This document shows positions 32,035 to 40,611 of a DNA stretch of 48,556 nucleotides, in pieces. The notes below the pieces were generated by a model that did not search any database, was not told where the DNA came from, and saw nothing but the letters and a program-made list of their open reading frames with translations. Each line of letters begins with the position of its first letter. The stretch's first letter is position 1. Origin of the DNA: an uncultured Cocleimonas sp. (GTDB lineage: Bacteria > Pseudomonadota > Gammaproteobacteria > Thiotrichales > Thiotrichaceae). The stretch is from assembly GCA_937974135.1 (NCBI GenBank), contig CALJIH010000289.1:1-48556 (forward strand), in the 5' to 3' direction. The position numbers and the translations under genes are program-made.

Positions 32035-32790
32035 TCAACTTTTGATAGGGCTTAATTGTCCTTTAAGAATCCGGCGACCTGTAGGTTCTACAACTTCCTT
32101 GCCTTGTTTTTCAACAGTTACAGCAAGCGAACCAATATTTTGTAGGTTTATCCATTCTTCTTCACTGATATCTAGTTTGGTAATACCCGTTTTAGAGATA
32201 GTGCCCATTTTCATTGGTTTAGCACCCGATTTAGGGTGGCACCAAAGTGTAAGTTCCATACCATCTGCAACTACCATTGGTTTCATAATATCAATGGTGA
32301 GTTTCATTTCCGATTTCTGAATTTTAGTCGTAGCAATGGCTTCTCCGTTAGCGTCGTATTCCATCGCTGCGGTGTAGGATGCAATTGCTGCTGGGTCAAT
32401 TCCAGTCTTAGGATCAACATTCAAAGCGATAACCACTACAGCTAGTGCAGCTGCCATACCGAAACCTTGTTTGAAGAAACTCGTTTGCCACCAAGGAGTC
32501 TTTACTTCTTGTTCTACTGTAACATCTTCGACTGGATTCTCTTTAATGTGCGCTTGAATGTTGTTCCAAACGGCATCAGAGGGTTTCTTTTCTGGCAATA
32601 ATTCTACCAAATTGGCAAATTTTGCTTCATAAGCATCAACGGTAGCTTTTAGATAAAAATGGGTATCCATTAATACTTCAAAACGTTCGCGAGCGCGTCC
32701 TTGCAATGAGCCGACGGCGTATTCCATCGCCAGAAGTTCGAAAACTTCAGGGTTTTGGTAGCGCTTTGGCGTACTTTTTAATTCATGCAT
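32035..32790 (-). CDS. Anti-sigma factor, RskA type
   Basis: Membrane protein of 251 residues that holds the ECF sigma factor encoded upstream. The N-terminal cytoplasmic part (EVFELLAMEYAVGSL, then AKFANLVELLPEKKPSDAVW) is the sigma-binding region of RskA-type proteins; it has no zinc-binding HxxxCxxC. One transmembrane helix lies near 108-125 (GFGMAAALAVVVIALNV). The periplasmic C-terminal domain ends RRILKGQLSP. The start overlaps the sigma gene by 13 nt. Confidence 0.9.
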   Translation of the reverse strand: MHELKSTPKRYQNPEVFELLAMEYAVGSLQGRARERFEVLMDTHFYLKATVDAYEAKFANLVELLPEKKPSDAVWNNIQAHIKENPVEDVTVEQEVKTPWWQTSFFKQGFGMAAALAVVVIALNVDPKTGIDPAAIASYTAAMEYDANGEAIATTKIQKSEMKLTIDIMKPMVVADGMELTLWCHPKSGAKPMKMGTISKTGITKLDISEEEWINLQNIGSLAVTVEKQGKEVVEPTGRRILKGQLSPIKS

Positions 32791-33320
32791 GGTCTTAAAT
32801 CCTCTAGGCCTCTTCTAATCCAAGCCTTAATTGTTCCAAGAGGTTTGTCGAGTTTGTCGGCAAGCTCTTGATGTGTGTGTCCATAATAATAGGACAATAA
32901 AATACATTCTTTCTGGTCAGGCTTCAGCTTGTTTAAGCAAGTCATCAAACCTTGTATATCTTGGCTTAAATCTTGTAAGCCTTCTGGTTCAAGTTCGCTA
33001 GATGCAAAATCCAAACCTTCGTATTCTATTTCGGTTTCGGACGGTTTAGTTTTCAAACTTCTTAGTTTGTCCAAACCTTTATTGCGAATAACAGTGGACA
33101 TCCACGTCATCGCCTTTCCTTTACCTGGGGTATAAGTGTCAGCTTTATCCCAAATTTTTATAAAGCCTTCTTGCAGAACGTCTTCAGCAAGTGCTTCTGT
33201 TCTCATTAAACGCAAGCTTAAGCTCATTAATTTTGGCGATGCTTGCTCATACAGTTGCTTAAAAGCTAACTGGTCTCCTTTTGCTGTCTTATGCAGCAAA
33301 TCAGCGTAAATGTCTTCCAT
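32778..33320 (-). CDS. ECF-family RNA polymerase sigma factor (SigK-like)
   Basis: Two-domain sigma factor of 180 residues. Region 2 spans about 20-90 (AEDVLQEGFIKIWDKADTY, then AMTWMSTVIRNKGLDKLR), region 4 about 125-178 (QKECILLSYYYGHTHQELA, then PLGTIKAWIRRGLEDLR). The overlapping RskA-type anti-sigma gene marks it as a stress-activated factor. Its promoter region holds ATCT-N16-CGTATA, a sequence also found at the same spacing before the bufferin operon, so it probably controls itself and that operon. Confidence 0.93.
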   Translation of the reverse strand: MEDIYADLLHKTAKGDQLAFKQLYEQASPKLMSLSLRLMRTEALAEDVLQEGFIKIWDKADTYTPGKGKAMTWMSTVIRNKGLDKLRSLKTKPSETEIEYEGLDFASSELEPEGLQDLSQDIQGLMTCLNKLKPDQKECILLSYYYGHTHQELADKLDKPLGTIKAWIRRGLEDLRPCMN

Positions 33321-33375
33321 TCTTTTTCACTTTATCGTTATGTTAGTAAAAGCGTAATTTCTGTTGTTAATTTTA

Positions 33376-33403
33376 TATACGCAAGTAAATAATTTCTAGA
33401 TGC
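33376..33403 (-). promoter_or_regulatory. Candidate ECF promoter of the sigma/anti-sigma operon
   Basis: Minus strand GCATCT, 16 nt, CGTATA, embedded in TTGCGTATAT. The same 10-mer and an ATCTA at the same distance occur at 39032-39059. The pnp terminator ends directly at its -35 element. Confidence 0.6.
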
Positions 33404-33430
33404 AAAAAAGGCCCCAAAAGGAGCCTTTTT
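33404..33430 (-). terminator. Intrinsic terminator of pnp
   Basis: Minus strand AAAAGGCTCC-TTTT-GGGGCCTTTTTT, one G-T pair in the stem. It lies 26 nt after the pnp stop codon. Confidence 0.88.
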
Positions 33431-33456
33431 AATTTAATTAGAATCTTTCCAGTAAA

Positions 33457-35550
33457 TTAAGATTCTGCTTCAACTTCTTTCATGCTCAAACGCATACGAC
33501 CTTGGCGGTCAATTTCAAGCAATTTAACTTTAACTTCATCACCTTCACTTAAGTGATCGCCAACTTTCTCAACACGCTCATTACTGATCTGTGAGATATG
33601 AACTAAGCCATCTTTACCAGGCAGAATCGTAACAAATGCACCGAATTCCATGATCTTAGCCACTTTACCTTCGTAAATTTTACCCACCTCAGCTTCAGCA
33701 GTAATGTCTTCGATGATTTTCTTGGCAGCTTCAGCAGCAGCGCCGTCAACCGCAGATATTTTGATTGCACCTGTGTCATCGATATCAACTTGCGCACCTG
33801 TTTGTTCAGTAATTCCGCGAATTGTCTCACCGCCTTTACCGATAACTTCACGAATTTTATCAGGGTTAATCTTCATCGTGACATAACGAGGTGCAAAGTC
33901 AGAAATATCATCACGTGATTCTGAAATTACTTTGTTCATTTCATCAAGAATATGTAAACGTGCTGTTTGTGCTTGTTCAAGCGCAATTTCCATAATCTCT
34001 TTGGTGATGCCATCAATCTTGATATCCATTTGCAGTGCGTTGATACCATCTTTAGTACCTGCCACTTTAAAATCCATATCACCTAAGTGATCTTCGTCGC
34101 CCAAGATATCGGTTAATACAGCAAACTTTTCGCCTTCTTTAACCAGACCCATTGCGATACCCGCAACTGGTGCTTTAATTGGAACACCGGCGTCCATCAA
34201 TGATAGTGATGTACCACAAACTGAAGCCATTGAGCTTGAACCGTTTGATTCTGTAATTTCAGAAACAACACGGATTGTGTAAGGGAATGATTCTTGATCT
34301 GGCATAACTGCAAGAACACCGCGTTTAGCTAAACGACCATGGCCAATTTCACGACGTCCTGGACTACCTGTACGACCTGTTTCACCAACAGAGTATGGAG
34401 GGAAGTTGTAATGAAGCATGAATGCGTCTTTGAAAGAACCCTGCAGTGCATCAACGATTTGTGCATCGCGAGTTGTACCAAGCGTTGTTACAACCAATGC
34501 TTGTGTTTCACCACGAGTGAATAGTGCAGAACCGTGAGTACGTGGTAAAACGCCTACACGTGATTCAATGCCACGAACTGTTGAGCTGTCACGACCATCA
34601 ATACGAGGCTCACCCGCAATAATTCGGCTACGAACTATGCTTTTCTCTAATGATTTAAATGCATCACTCACATCACCTTCTTCAGGAGAATCTTCAGCAT
34701 CTGTAATTAATGCTTCCATTAATTTCGTTTTAGCTGCTGCGATCTTGTCTTGACGATCCATTTTGTCAGCCGTTGAAAACGCATCTTTAAGATCAGCTTC
34801 ACAAATATCAGCAACAGATTTAGCCAATGCTTCATCTTTTTCAGCAGCTTGCCATTCCCAAGTTTCGTTATCCACTTCTGAAGCAAATTCTTTGATTGCC
34901 GCAATCGCTGATTGCATTTGATCGTGACCGTAAACTACCGCACCTAACATGATTTCTTCAGAAAGCTCTTTCGCTTCTGATTCAACCATTAATACCGCTT
35001 GGTCAGTACCTGCAACGATTAAGTCTAGATCAGACTCTTCTAATTCAGTCGCACTTGGGTTTAAGATGTAATCGCCATCTTTATAGCCTACCTGTGCTGC
35101 ACCGATAGGGCCAGCAAACGGAATGCCTGAAGCTGCTAGTGCTGCAGAAGTACCCAGCATTGCTGCTACGTCAGGTAAAACTTCTGGGTTTAAAGACACA
35201 ACTGTGATGATTACCTGAACTTCGTTCATGTATCCGTCAGGAAATAAAGGACGAATAGGGCGATCAATCAAACGTGCCAATAATGTTTCGCCTTCACTTG
35301 GACGACCTTCACGGCGGAAGAAACCACCCGGTATTTTACCTGCAGCGTAAGTCTTCTCTTGGTAATTTACAGTTAATGGGAAAAATGACTGCCCTGGCTT
35401 TGCTTCTTTTCGGCCTACAACCGAAACAAAAACTACCGTGCCACCCATATCTACTTTTACAGCGGCATGTGCTTGGCGAGCAATTTCACCCATTTCAATT
35501 TCTACGGTGTGATTACCGTATTCAAACGTTGTTGTTACAACATCAAACAT
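33457..35550 (-). CDS. pnp: Polyribonucleotide nucleotidyltransferase (PNPase)
   Basis: 3'-to-5' phosphorolytic exoribonuclease of 697 residues, core of the RNA degradosome. Two RNase PH domains are present (the second with GSALFTRGETQALVVTTLG and the active-site region DILGDEDHLGDMDFKVAGT), then a KH domain (IREVIGKGGETIRGI) and an S1 domain (GKIYEGKVAKIMEFGAFV). Length and order are standard. It follows rpsO as in most proteobacteria; the rpsO terminator lies between them. Confidence 0.98.
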   Translation of the reverse strand: MFDVVTTTFEYGNHTVEIEMGEIARQAHAAVKVDMGGTVVFVSVVGRKEAKPGQSFFPLTVNYQEKTYAAGKIPGGFFRREGRPSEGETLLARLIDRPIRPLFPDGYMNEVQVIITVVSLNPEVLPDVAAMLGTSAALAASGIPFAGPIGAAQVGYKDGDYILNPSATELEESDLDLIVAGTDQAVLMVESEAKELSEEIMLGAVVYGHDQMQSAIAAIKEFASEVDNETWEWQAAEKDEALAKSVADICEADLKDAFSTADKMDRQDKIAAAKTKLMEALITDAEDSPEEGDVSDAFKSLEKSIVRSRIIAGEPRIDGRDSSTVRGIESRVGVLPRTHGSALFTRGETQALVVTTLGTTRDAQIVDALQGSFKDAFMLHYNFPPYSVGETGRTGSPGRREIGHGRLAKRGVLAVMPDQESFPYTIRVVSEITESNGSSSMASVCGTSLSLMDAGVPIKAPVAGIAMGLVKEGEKFAVLTDILGDEDHLGDMDFKVAGTKDGINALQMDIKIDGITKEIMEIALEQAQTARLHILDEMNKVISESRDDISDFAPRYVTMKINPDKIREVIGKGGETIRGITEQTGAQVDIDDTGAIKISAVDGAAAEAAKKIIEDITAEAEVGKIYEGKVAKIMEFGAFVTILPGKDGLVHISQISNERVEKVGDHLSEGDEVKVKLLEIDRQGRMRLSMKEVEAES

Positions 35551-35676
35551 ATTTATTTATCCTTAATGATATTTTTTAGTGTGTCGAAATAGCCATGAAG
35601 GGTGTTTATAGAAATCATTTTAAATTTGAGATGCCAAAAATAACTTTTATAAACATCCTAGCTATGGCGAATAATG

Positions 35677-35704
35677 AAAAACACCGCACGAATGCGGTGT
35701 TTTA
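35677..35704 (-). terminator. Intrinsic terminator after rpsO
   Basis: Perfect 8-bp stem ACACCGCA / TGCGGTGT around a 4-nt loop, with a short T-run on the minus strand. As in E. coli, partial readthrough into pnp would be expected. Confidence 0.88.
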
Positions 35705-35713
35705 TAACTGCTG

Positions 35714-35983
35714 TTAGCGACGAATACCGAGACGCTTAATTAAGTCTTGATAACGCGCTGAATCTTTACGATTTAAGTAATCGAGCAAGTTACGGCGCTG
35801 GTTTACCATTCTCAATAAACCACGACGTGAGTGATGGTCTTGCTTGTGAATTTTAAAATGCTCCGTAAGATGCTTGATATTTGCTGTTAATAGCGCAATC
35901 TGCACTTCCGAAGACCCGGTGTCAGTGTCTGACAAGCGATATTCGGCTACGATTTTCGCTTTAGTTTCTGCGTTCAGAGACAT
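35714..35983 (-). CDS. rpsO: 30S ribosomal protein S15
   Basis: Small-subunit protein of 89 residues binding 16S rRNA. The motifs TGSSEVQIALLTANIKHLTEH and HHSRRGLLRMVNQRRNLLDYL are characteristic. In E. coli rpsO directly follows truB; here the bufferin operon lies between them, so rpsO must have its own promoter or depend on readthrough across 2.6 kb. Confidence 0.98.
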   Translation of the reverse strand: MSLNAETKAKIVAEYRLSDTDTGSSEVQIALLTANIKHLTEHFKIHKQDHHSRRGLLRMVNQRRNLLDYLNRKDSARYQDLIKRLGIRR

Positions 35984-36184
35984 ATATTCCTAAGTTCCAG
36001 AGGTTGAATCTACTTTAGCTATTGCTGTGAGTAGAGGTTAAAAAAAGTATGCGTAAAATTAAATCTCAAAAGAATAATACGGATACCCTAAAAAGCCGCG
36101 CATTGTAACACGCATATATAGCCAAAGTAAGCTTTAAAAGCCTAATTTATCGGTATTTTGTATCAGGCAATCATACTTAAGAAT

Positions 36185-36211
36185 GGTTAAAAGTGGGGGG
36201 GTGTCTTTTTT
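36185..36211 (+). repeat. G6 repeat, copy 12
   Basis: TTAAAAGTGGGGGGGTGTCT then TTTTT, with seven G. It lies in the 346-bp gap (35984-36329) between doxX and rpsO. A remnant, GTAGGGGGAGCTTTT, is at about 36306-36320. Nothing else is recognised in the gap. Confidence 0.85.
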
Positions 36212-36329
36212 AAGTTTTTAAACTATAAAAACGAGCTATAGCAAAGCTTACACAATACTTTCACTGTGGCTCAAAATGGAAGTTTTTGAAAAGAACTGCT
36301 TATATGTAGGGGGAGCTTTTACACGCGTT

Positions 36330-36860
36330 TTATTTTGTTTTTCGCTCAAAGCCTAACCAGTGATCTAAGGAAATTTTACCAGGGCCAATAATGATTAGAG
36401 CCGCGGCAATACCCGCCCACCACATGGCAGGGTTTACCCAATGCGACCATGTCGGGAAGACAGCCAATTGAATAAAGATTGTCATTATCAAAATACCTAG
36501 TGCGGCAAAGCGTGTGAATAAACCGATCATAATTAATGCCGGTAAAATGATTTCTGCAACACCTGCGGTAACTGCTAGGTATTTGATATAGGTGACTGTT
36601 GTAGAACCTTCTACATATTCTAAAGTTTTAGGATCACAAAGTAATAATGCGCCTGCGCGAGGTTCTTCAGGACAGAAAAATTCGTATAAGAATAAATCGT
36701 AGACACCAGGGTCAGGTTTTAAAAAGCCGTTCCACTTCGCCATACCTGAGGTGAAGAAAACAAAAAATAGCTGCCAGCGAAGACCCAATAATGCAATGGG
36801 TTTGAATATTATGTTGAACCATTCAAAAACAGTAATGTAAATAGTATGGATTAAATTCAT
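36330..36860 (-). CDS. DoxX-family membrane protein of the bufferin operon
   Basis: Inner-membrane protein of 176 residues with about four helices and the DoxX-type opening RWQLFFVFFTSGMAKWNGF. DoxX proteins are the usual last gene of DUF2282-DUF692-DUF2063 operons, known as gigT in Cupriavidus metallidurans. Its role is unknown; a redox or copper-handling function is suspected for the pathway. A loop with FFCPEEPRAGALLLCDP, between the first two helices, holds a Cys pair. It is 9 nt downstream of bufC. Confidence 0.85.
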   Translation of the reverse strand: MNLIHTIYITVFEWFNIIFKPIALLGLRWQLFFVFFTSGMAKWNGFLKPDPGVYDLFLYEFFCPEEPRAGALLLCDPKTLEYVEGSTTVTYIKYLAVTAGVAEIILPALIMIGLFTRFAALGILIMTIFIQLAVFPTWSHWVNPAMWWAGIAAALIIIGPGKISLDHWLGFERKTK

Positions 36861-36869
36861 AATTTCACT

Positions 36870-37682
36870 CTATTGTTGTAGCAATTGTGCGTTTAGGAGC
36901 TCTGCAAATAAGGTTGATATATCAAAGCTTTCATCATTTTCCAAAGCACGGTTGCTGGCAGTATCAATGTCTGCATTTTGTTTAAGGCATGTCATAAAAA
37001 CGGCTTCACTAACTGACAAAGGTTTGGCTTGTACTTGTAAATCCATTTGCCAAAAAAGCACTGAATTTTTATGTTCTTTTAGTTCTATCTTTTGCTCATC
37101 ATCAAGATCAGCAAATCGTAATTGTCCCCATAATTCAAATATATCAAAATCAAGCGCAACTATGCGACTAGAGTCTACCAAAGTAAGAGGCAGTTCACCT
37201 AAATCGATACCTTGAGAAATCATTTCTTGAACAGCCGGCAGCGTTAAAAACGTTTCTCCATTCTCGTTAAGTGATTCTGACCACGCTTGATCTAAGCGAC
37301 AAATATCCATTACGTAAGGATACTGAGCAATCACTTCGGCTAAATCGTCTTGCATAAATTGAATAAAACTTGGCGATGAAGATTCTTCAAAATATTCATC
37401 AAAACCGTACCCGATGAGTGTTGCGGCTTTAGGTGGAGCAAGATTGACATAGGCGCTAGCTACTTGTGAAAAATAATCCTCTCCCCACAGCTTAACTAAG
37501 CAAGGAAAGTTACTTTCAAGTGCACTGATACTGGCTCTGATAAAACCATTTCGATAGACGCTTAAAAACGCAGCAGGTCTGCTTTCTTCTAAATAAGTTG
37601 AGACAGCATCTCTTTCACCTGACTGCATAAATTGCTGAAAAGCATTTAAATAATAATCATGTGAATAGCTTTCAGTCGTCAT
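36870..37682 (-). CDS. bufC: BufC, DUF2063 partner protein of the bufferin synthase
   Basis: Protein of 270 residues of the DUF2063 family, which pairs with DUF692 enzymes and helps present the precursor peptide. The N-terminal helical domain (LNAFQQFMQSGERDAVSTYLE, RNGFIRASISALESNFPCLVKLWGEDYFSQVASAY given by parts) is typical. The C-terminal half includes WQMDLQVQAKPLSVSEAVFM. The start overlaps bufB by 11 nt, so the two are co-translated. Confidence 0.88.
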   Translation of the reverse strand: MTTESYSHDYYLNAFQQFMQSGERDAVSTYLEESRPAAFLSVYRNGFIRASISALESNFPCLVKLWGEDYFSQVASAYVNLAPPKAATLIGYGFDEYFEESSSPSFIQFMQDDLAEVIAQYPYVMDICRLDQAWSESLNENGETFLTLPAVQEMISQGIDLGELPLTLVDSSRIVALDFDIFELWGQLRFADLDDEQKIELKEHKNSVLFWQMDLQVQAKPLSVSEAVFMTCLKQNADIDTASNRALENDESFDISTLFAELLNAQLLQQ

Positions 37683-38607
37683 AAGTCAATGCTGGCTTTG
37701 AGTATTTGGGTAGTTCTGTGGATTTGCTTAATATCGAATAAGCTTGGTTACGTTCAACCATTAATTCACCAAATTCGGGTAAATTGTCATCTCGTTCTAA
37801 TAGCACTGGCTTAGGCCCTAAAATTGATAAAGCAGTTTCCAATAAGTCCCAAACGGCTTGATCCACAGGTGCAGCATGACTATCGATCAGTAAATCTTCT
37901 GGGTAATTAGGGTCAGGATCAAATCCAGCGATATGAATTTCCCCTACCTTTGTCGGATCTAAAGATTCTAAATAATGTTTTGGATTTAATTGCGTGTTTC
38001 GATAGCTCAGGTATAAATTATTAACATCAATAAGTAACCCTGCGCCAGTACGTGATGCCGCTTCCATCAAAAAATCGGCTTCATCCATTTCCGCAACAAA
38101 ATCTAAGTAATTCGTAGGATTTTCAACGAGGATATTTCTTCCAATAGCATCTTGATAACGATTAATGCCATCGCAAAGGCAGTTCAGTGCCTGTTGTGTT
38201 CGTGGTAATGGCAGTAAATCAGAAAAATATGCGTGTTGGCTAGTTGACCAAGTCGCATGTTCAGATACTAATACCGGATTGAAACGATTAACCAAATTGG
38301 CAACTTGTGCCAAATGGTCTGTGGTGATTTTCGCAGGTCTCTCATTAAATGAACCGAGAGAGCCTGCGACACCGTGAAAGCTTAATGGAAAGCTTTCAGC
38401 AATTGCTTCTAAATAACGAAGTCTTGGCCCACCTTTTACAAAATAGTTTTCAGTATGTACTTCAAACCAAAGTTCTGATGCTGTGCCTGGATAACTTTTC
38501 GAACTAGCTAATGAGAGTGCTTCCTCATAATGCTGTGGTTTCAAATTTATCCCTGCACCTGACAGTGTTGACTGCTTGGCATCAAATTGGGCCAAATGAC
38601 TTTTCAT
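37672..38607 (-). CDS. bufB: BufB, MNIO (DUF692) multinuclear iron oxidative enzyme
   Basis: TIM-barrel enzyme of 311 residues of the DUF692/MNIO family, which uses two or three iron ions to modify cysteines of peptide precursors; bufferin relatives convert Cys to thiooxazole. Likely iron ligands are in VHTENYF, SFHGVAGSLG, SEHATWS, LLIDVNNLY, EIHIAGFD and LLERDDNLPE. It lies 15 nt after its precursor gene bufA1 and overlaps bufC. The product chemistry is inferred from the family. Confidence 0.92.
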   Translation of the reverse strand: MKSHLAQFDAKQSTLSGAGINLKPQHYEEALSLASSKSYPGTASELWFEVHTENYFVKGGPRLRYLEAIAESFPLSFHGVAGSLGSFNERPAKITTDHLAQVANLVNRFNPVLVSEHATWSTSQHAYFSDLLPLPRTQQALNCLCDGINRYQDAIGRNILVENPTNYLDFVAEMDEADFLMEAASRTGAGLLIDVNNLYLSYRNTQLNPKHYLESLDPTKVGEIHIAGFDPDPNYPEDLLIDSHAAPVDQAVWDLLETALSILGPKPVLLERDDNLPEFGELMVERNQAYSILSKSTELPKYSKPALTYDD

Positions 38608-38622
38608 TATTAGAATTTATGA

Positions 38623-38973
38623 CTATTTGATTTCAGTCTTAGAGCCTTTACCTGTTGGTGTAATAATGTGCTCACAAGTACCTTTTGGTGCATAAGTCCA
38701 TGCATTTTTCTGGAAATCAGATGTTGAAGTGCCTTGACAACTAGTACCTGGACCAGCAGCACAATCGTTTTCACCCGATAGAGCAATACCGAAACATTTG
38801 TCTTTACGACCTGAAATTGCGGCACCTTGTACCCAAGCATTAAAACTCTTTTTAGCACCCTCTGAGGCGTCTGCTGAAATTTTAAGTTGGCTGTTTGGTT
38901 TTGCAACTGAAACAGAAGTTAAAACGGCAAGAGTAGCGCCGGCGATTAGTGCAGAATTAATAGAATTTTTCAT
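38623..38973 (-). CDS. bufA1: Bufferin precursor BufA1 (DUF2282)
   Basis: Exported peptide of 116 residues of the DUF2282 family. A signal peptide covers about 1-24 (ALIAGATLAVLTSVSVA). The mature part has four cysteines, Cys60, Cys71, Cys79 and Cys100, in the family pattern KCFGIALSGENDCAAG, SCQGTS and GTCE. In studied bufferins two of these become thiooxazoles that bind copper in the periplasm. It leads the operon with bufB, bufC and doxX. A shifted overlapping reading frame on the same strand is a shadow of this gene. Confidence 0.93.
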   Translation of the reverse strand: MKNSINSALIAGATLAVLTSVSVAKPNSQLKISADASEGAKKSFNAWVQGAAISGRKDKCFGIALSGENDCAAGPGTSCQGTSTSDFQKNAWTYAPKGTCEHIITPTGKGSKTEIK

Positions 38974-39006
38974 AATGTCCTTTTGTTAAATAGTTAGTAA
39001 AATTGA

Positions 39007-39024
39007 AGACATCTTGTGATGTCT
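39007..39024 (-). promoter_or_regulatory. Hairpin at the 5' end of the bufA1 leader
   Basis: AGACATC-ttgt-GATGTCT, a perfect 7-bp stem. It would sit at the very 5' end of the transcript predicted from the ECF promoter and could protect the message or bind a regulator. Confidence 0.5.
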
Positions 39025-39031
39025 ATAAAAA

Positions 39032-39059
39032 TATACGCAATAGGTTTTAATTTAGATCA
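39032..39059 (-). promoter_or_regulatory. Candidate ECF promoter of the bufferin operon
   Basis: Minus strand TGATCT, 16 nt, CGTATA, within TTGCGTATAT. It matches the sequence ahead of the ECF sigma gene in element and spacing. Predicted leader before bufA1 is about 50 nt. Confidence 0.62.
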
Positions 39060-39222
39060 TGGAAAATTAAAAATATAAACTTTTTTAACTTTAAAAAGTT
39101 AACTCAAACAAACTGCATAAACAAGTAGTTGTTTGTATGTAAAGTATATTGAATATCTAAAAAAGTACAGTGTAAAGGGTATAAACGGTTAGTCGTCTAT
39201 CGTTTGGTTATGATTTTTTGAC

Positions 39223-40146
39223 TTATATAAGCTGCGTATTCATTAGTCTTTTAGGCTTAAGTAGGGTTTTGCCAGATTCATTTTTCATGTATTCACCAAT
39301 CCCTAAAAATTCTTCTTTTTCGTTGTAAAGACGAATTTTGTCTGACTCGGGCATATCATCACAAGCAACTCTAATACCATTTTGAATTAAACTAACGTCT
39401 TTCTGATTTAATATCATTGCTGGAAATTCTAATAAAGCTGAATCAATAGGTAACAGTATCTGAGAAAGCTTGTTATCTTTTTCTAAGGACTCTATCTCAT
39501 CAATCGTATACAGTTTACTACAATCGAATGGGGATACCTCGGTGCGCCTAAGCATACTTAAATGCGCACCAAAACCCAAAGCATCACCAATATCTTGGGC
39601 TAAGGTTCGAATATATGTACCTTTACTACAATGTACATCGAGAGTAATTGAATCTTTAGTAAATTCGATGAGTGTTAGTTGGTGAATAGTGACATGACGA
39701 ACTTTGCGTTCTATCTCAATGCCTTGACGCGCTAATTTATATAAAGGCTGCCCGTTATGTTTGAGTGCAGAATGCATTGGAGGAATTTGTTCTATTTCTC
39801 CTCTAAAGTTTGCTAATACTTTTTCAATGTCGTCTTGATCGAAATGCGTTACCTTTATTTTGTTTAATTCTTCGCCTTCTTTATCACCGGTTGTGGTAGT
39901 AACACCTAATTGTGCAGTGCAACGGTAGCGTTTATCAGAGTCGAGTAAAAACGAAGTCACTTTGCTGGCTTGTCCAAAACAAATAGGGAGAACACCCGTG
40001 GCTAAAGGATCGAGGCTACCTGTATGACCAGCTTTTTTGGCATTAAATAAGTATCTGACTTTTTGTAATGCAGAATTAGAACTTCTGCCCAGAGGCTTAT
40101 CGAGTAACAGGATACCGTCTACATTATTTCCTTTTTTACGTGACAA
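39223..40146 (-). CDS. truB: tRNA pseudouridine(55) synthase TruB
   Basis: Makes pseudouridine 55 in the T-loop of tRNAs. The catalytic Asp is in GHTGSLDPLATGVLP, preceded by KPLGRSSNSALQKVR; CSKGTYIRTLAQDIG is the second family motif. Its 307 residues include the C-terminal PUA-like part. It is 66 nt downstream of rbfA with a G6 repeat in the gap, keeping the usual infB-rbfA-truB order. Confidence 0.97.
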   Translation of the reverse strand: MSRKKGNNVDGILLLDKPLGRSSNSALQKVRYLFNAKKAGHTGSLDPLATGVLPICFGQASKVTSFLLDSDKRYRCTAQLGVTTTTGDKEGEELNKIKVTHFDQDDIEKVLANFRGEIEQIPPMHSALKHNGQPLYKLARQGIEIERKVRHVTIHQLTLIEFTKDSITLDVHCSKGTYIRTLAQDIGDALGFGAHLSMLRRTEVSPFDCSKLYTIDEIESLEKDNKLSQILLPIDSALLEFPAMILNQKDVSLIQNGIRVACDDMPESDKIRLYNEKEEFLGIGEYMKNESGKTLLKPKRLMNTQLI

Positions 40147-40189
40147 GTTTCTTAAACCTCTTTGAAAACAGATTCGTCAAAGTGCAGCA

Positions 40190-40215
40190 TGTAAAAGTAG
40201 GGAGATGTCTTTTTA
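40190..40215 (+). repeat. G6 repeat, copy 13 (variant)
   Basis: GTAAAAGTAGGGAGATGTCT then TTTTA; the G-run is broken to GGGAGA. Its T-tail overlaps the stop codon of rbfA on the other strand, the closest approach to a gene. Confidence 0.78.
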
Positions 40216-40584
40216 TTCTGAATTAGACGTCTTTTTATCGGAAGACACTGCTTTATCAATCATTACAGAAAGATCATTCGCACGTTGTTCGGTATCGTCG
40301 TAAATAAACGTAAGCGCCGGAGTATTGCGTAATTGAATTGCACGACCAAGTTCGCGACGTAAAAAACCTGCAGCGTTGTTTAAACCTTTTTCACATGCTT
40401 CGTGTTCGTCTTGATTCAAAGCATCAAAAAAAACTTTAGCTTTGCCTAAATCTTTTGTCACTTTCACATCGAGAATACTTACCATGCTGACGCGTGGATC
40501 TTTGATCTCATTGCGTATCAGCATGGAAAGCTCACGTTTTATTTGCTCACCAATGCGATCTGTTCTTGAATAATCGTAAGGCAT
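40213..40584 (-). CDS. rbfA: Ribosome-binding factor A
   Basis: KH-fold assembly factor of 123 residues that helps mature the 16S rRNA 5' end on the 30S subunit. The motifs RIGEQIKRELSMLIRNEIKDP and FLRRELGRAIQLRNTPALTF are typical. It sits between infB and truB in the standard order. Confidence 0.96.
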   Translation of the reverse strand: MPYDYSRTDRIGEQIKRELSMLIRNEIKDPRVSMVSILDVKVTKDLGKAKVFFDALNQDEHEACEKGLNNAAGFLRRELGRAIQLRNTPALTFIYDDTEQRANDLSVMIDKAVSSDKKTSNSE

Positions 40585-40611
40585 TCTAAACAGAACTCAT
40601 CGTCAAAAGGG

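Noticed and set aside
36306..36320. GTAGGGGGAGCTTTT as a further G6 repeat
   Set aside because: Only five G and no TGTC remain; it is at best a remnant, so it was not counted.
38610..38906. Overlapping 98-codon frame within bufA1
   Set aside because: It is a shifted frame of the same strand over a clear DUF2282 gene, without a ribosome binding site or domain.
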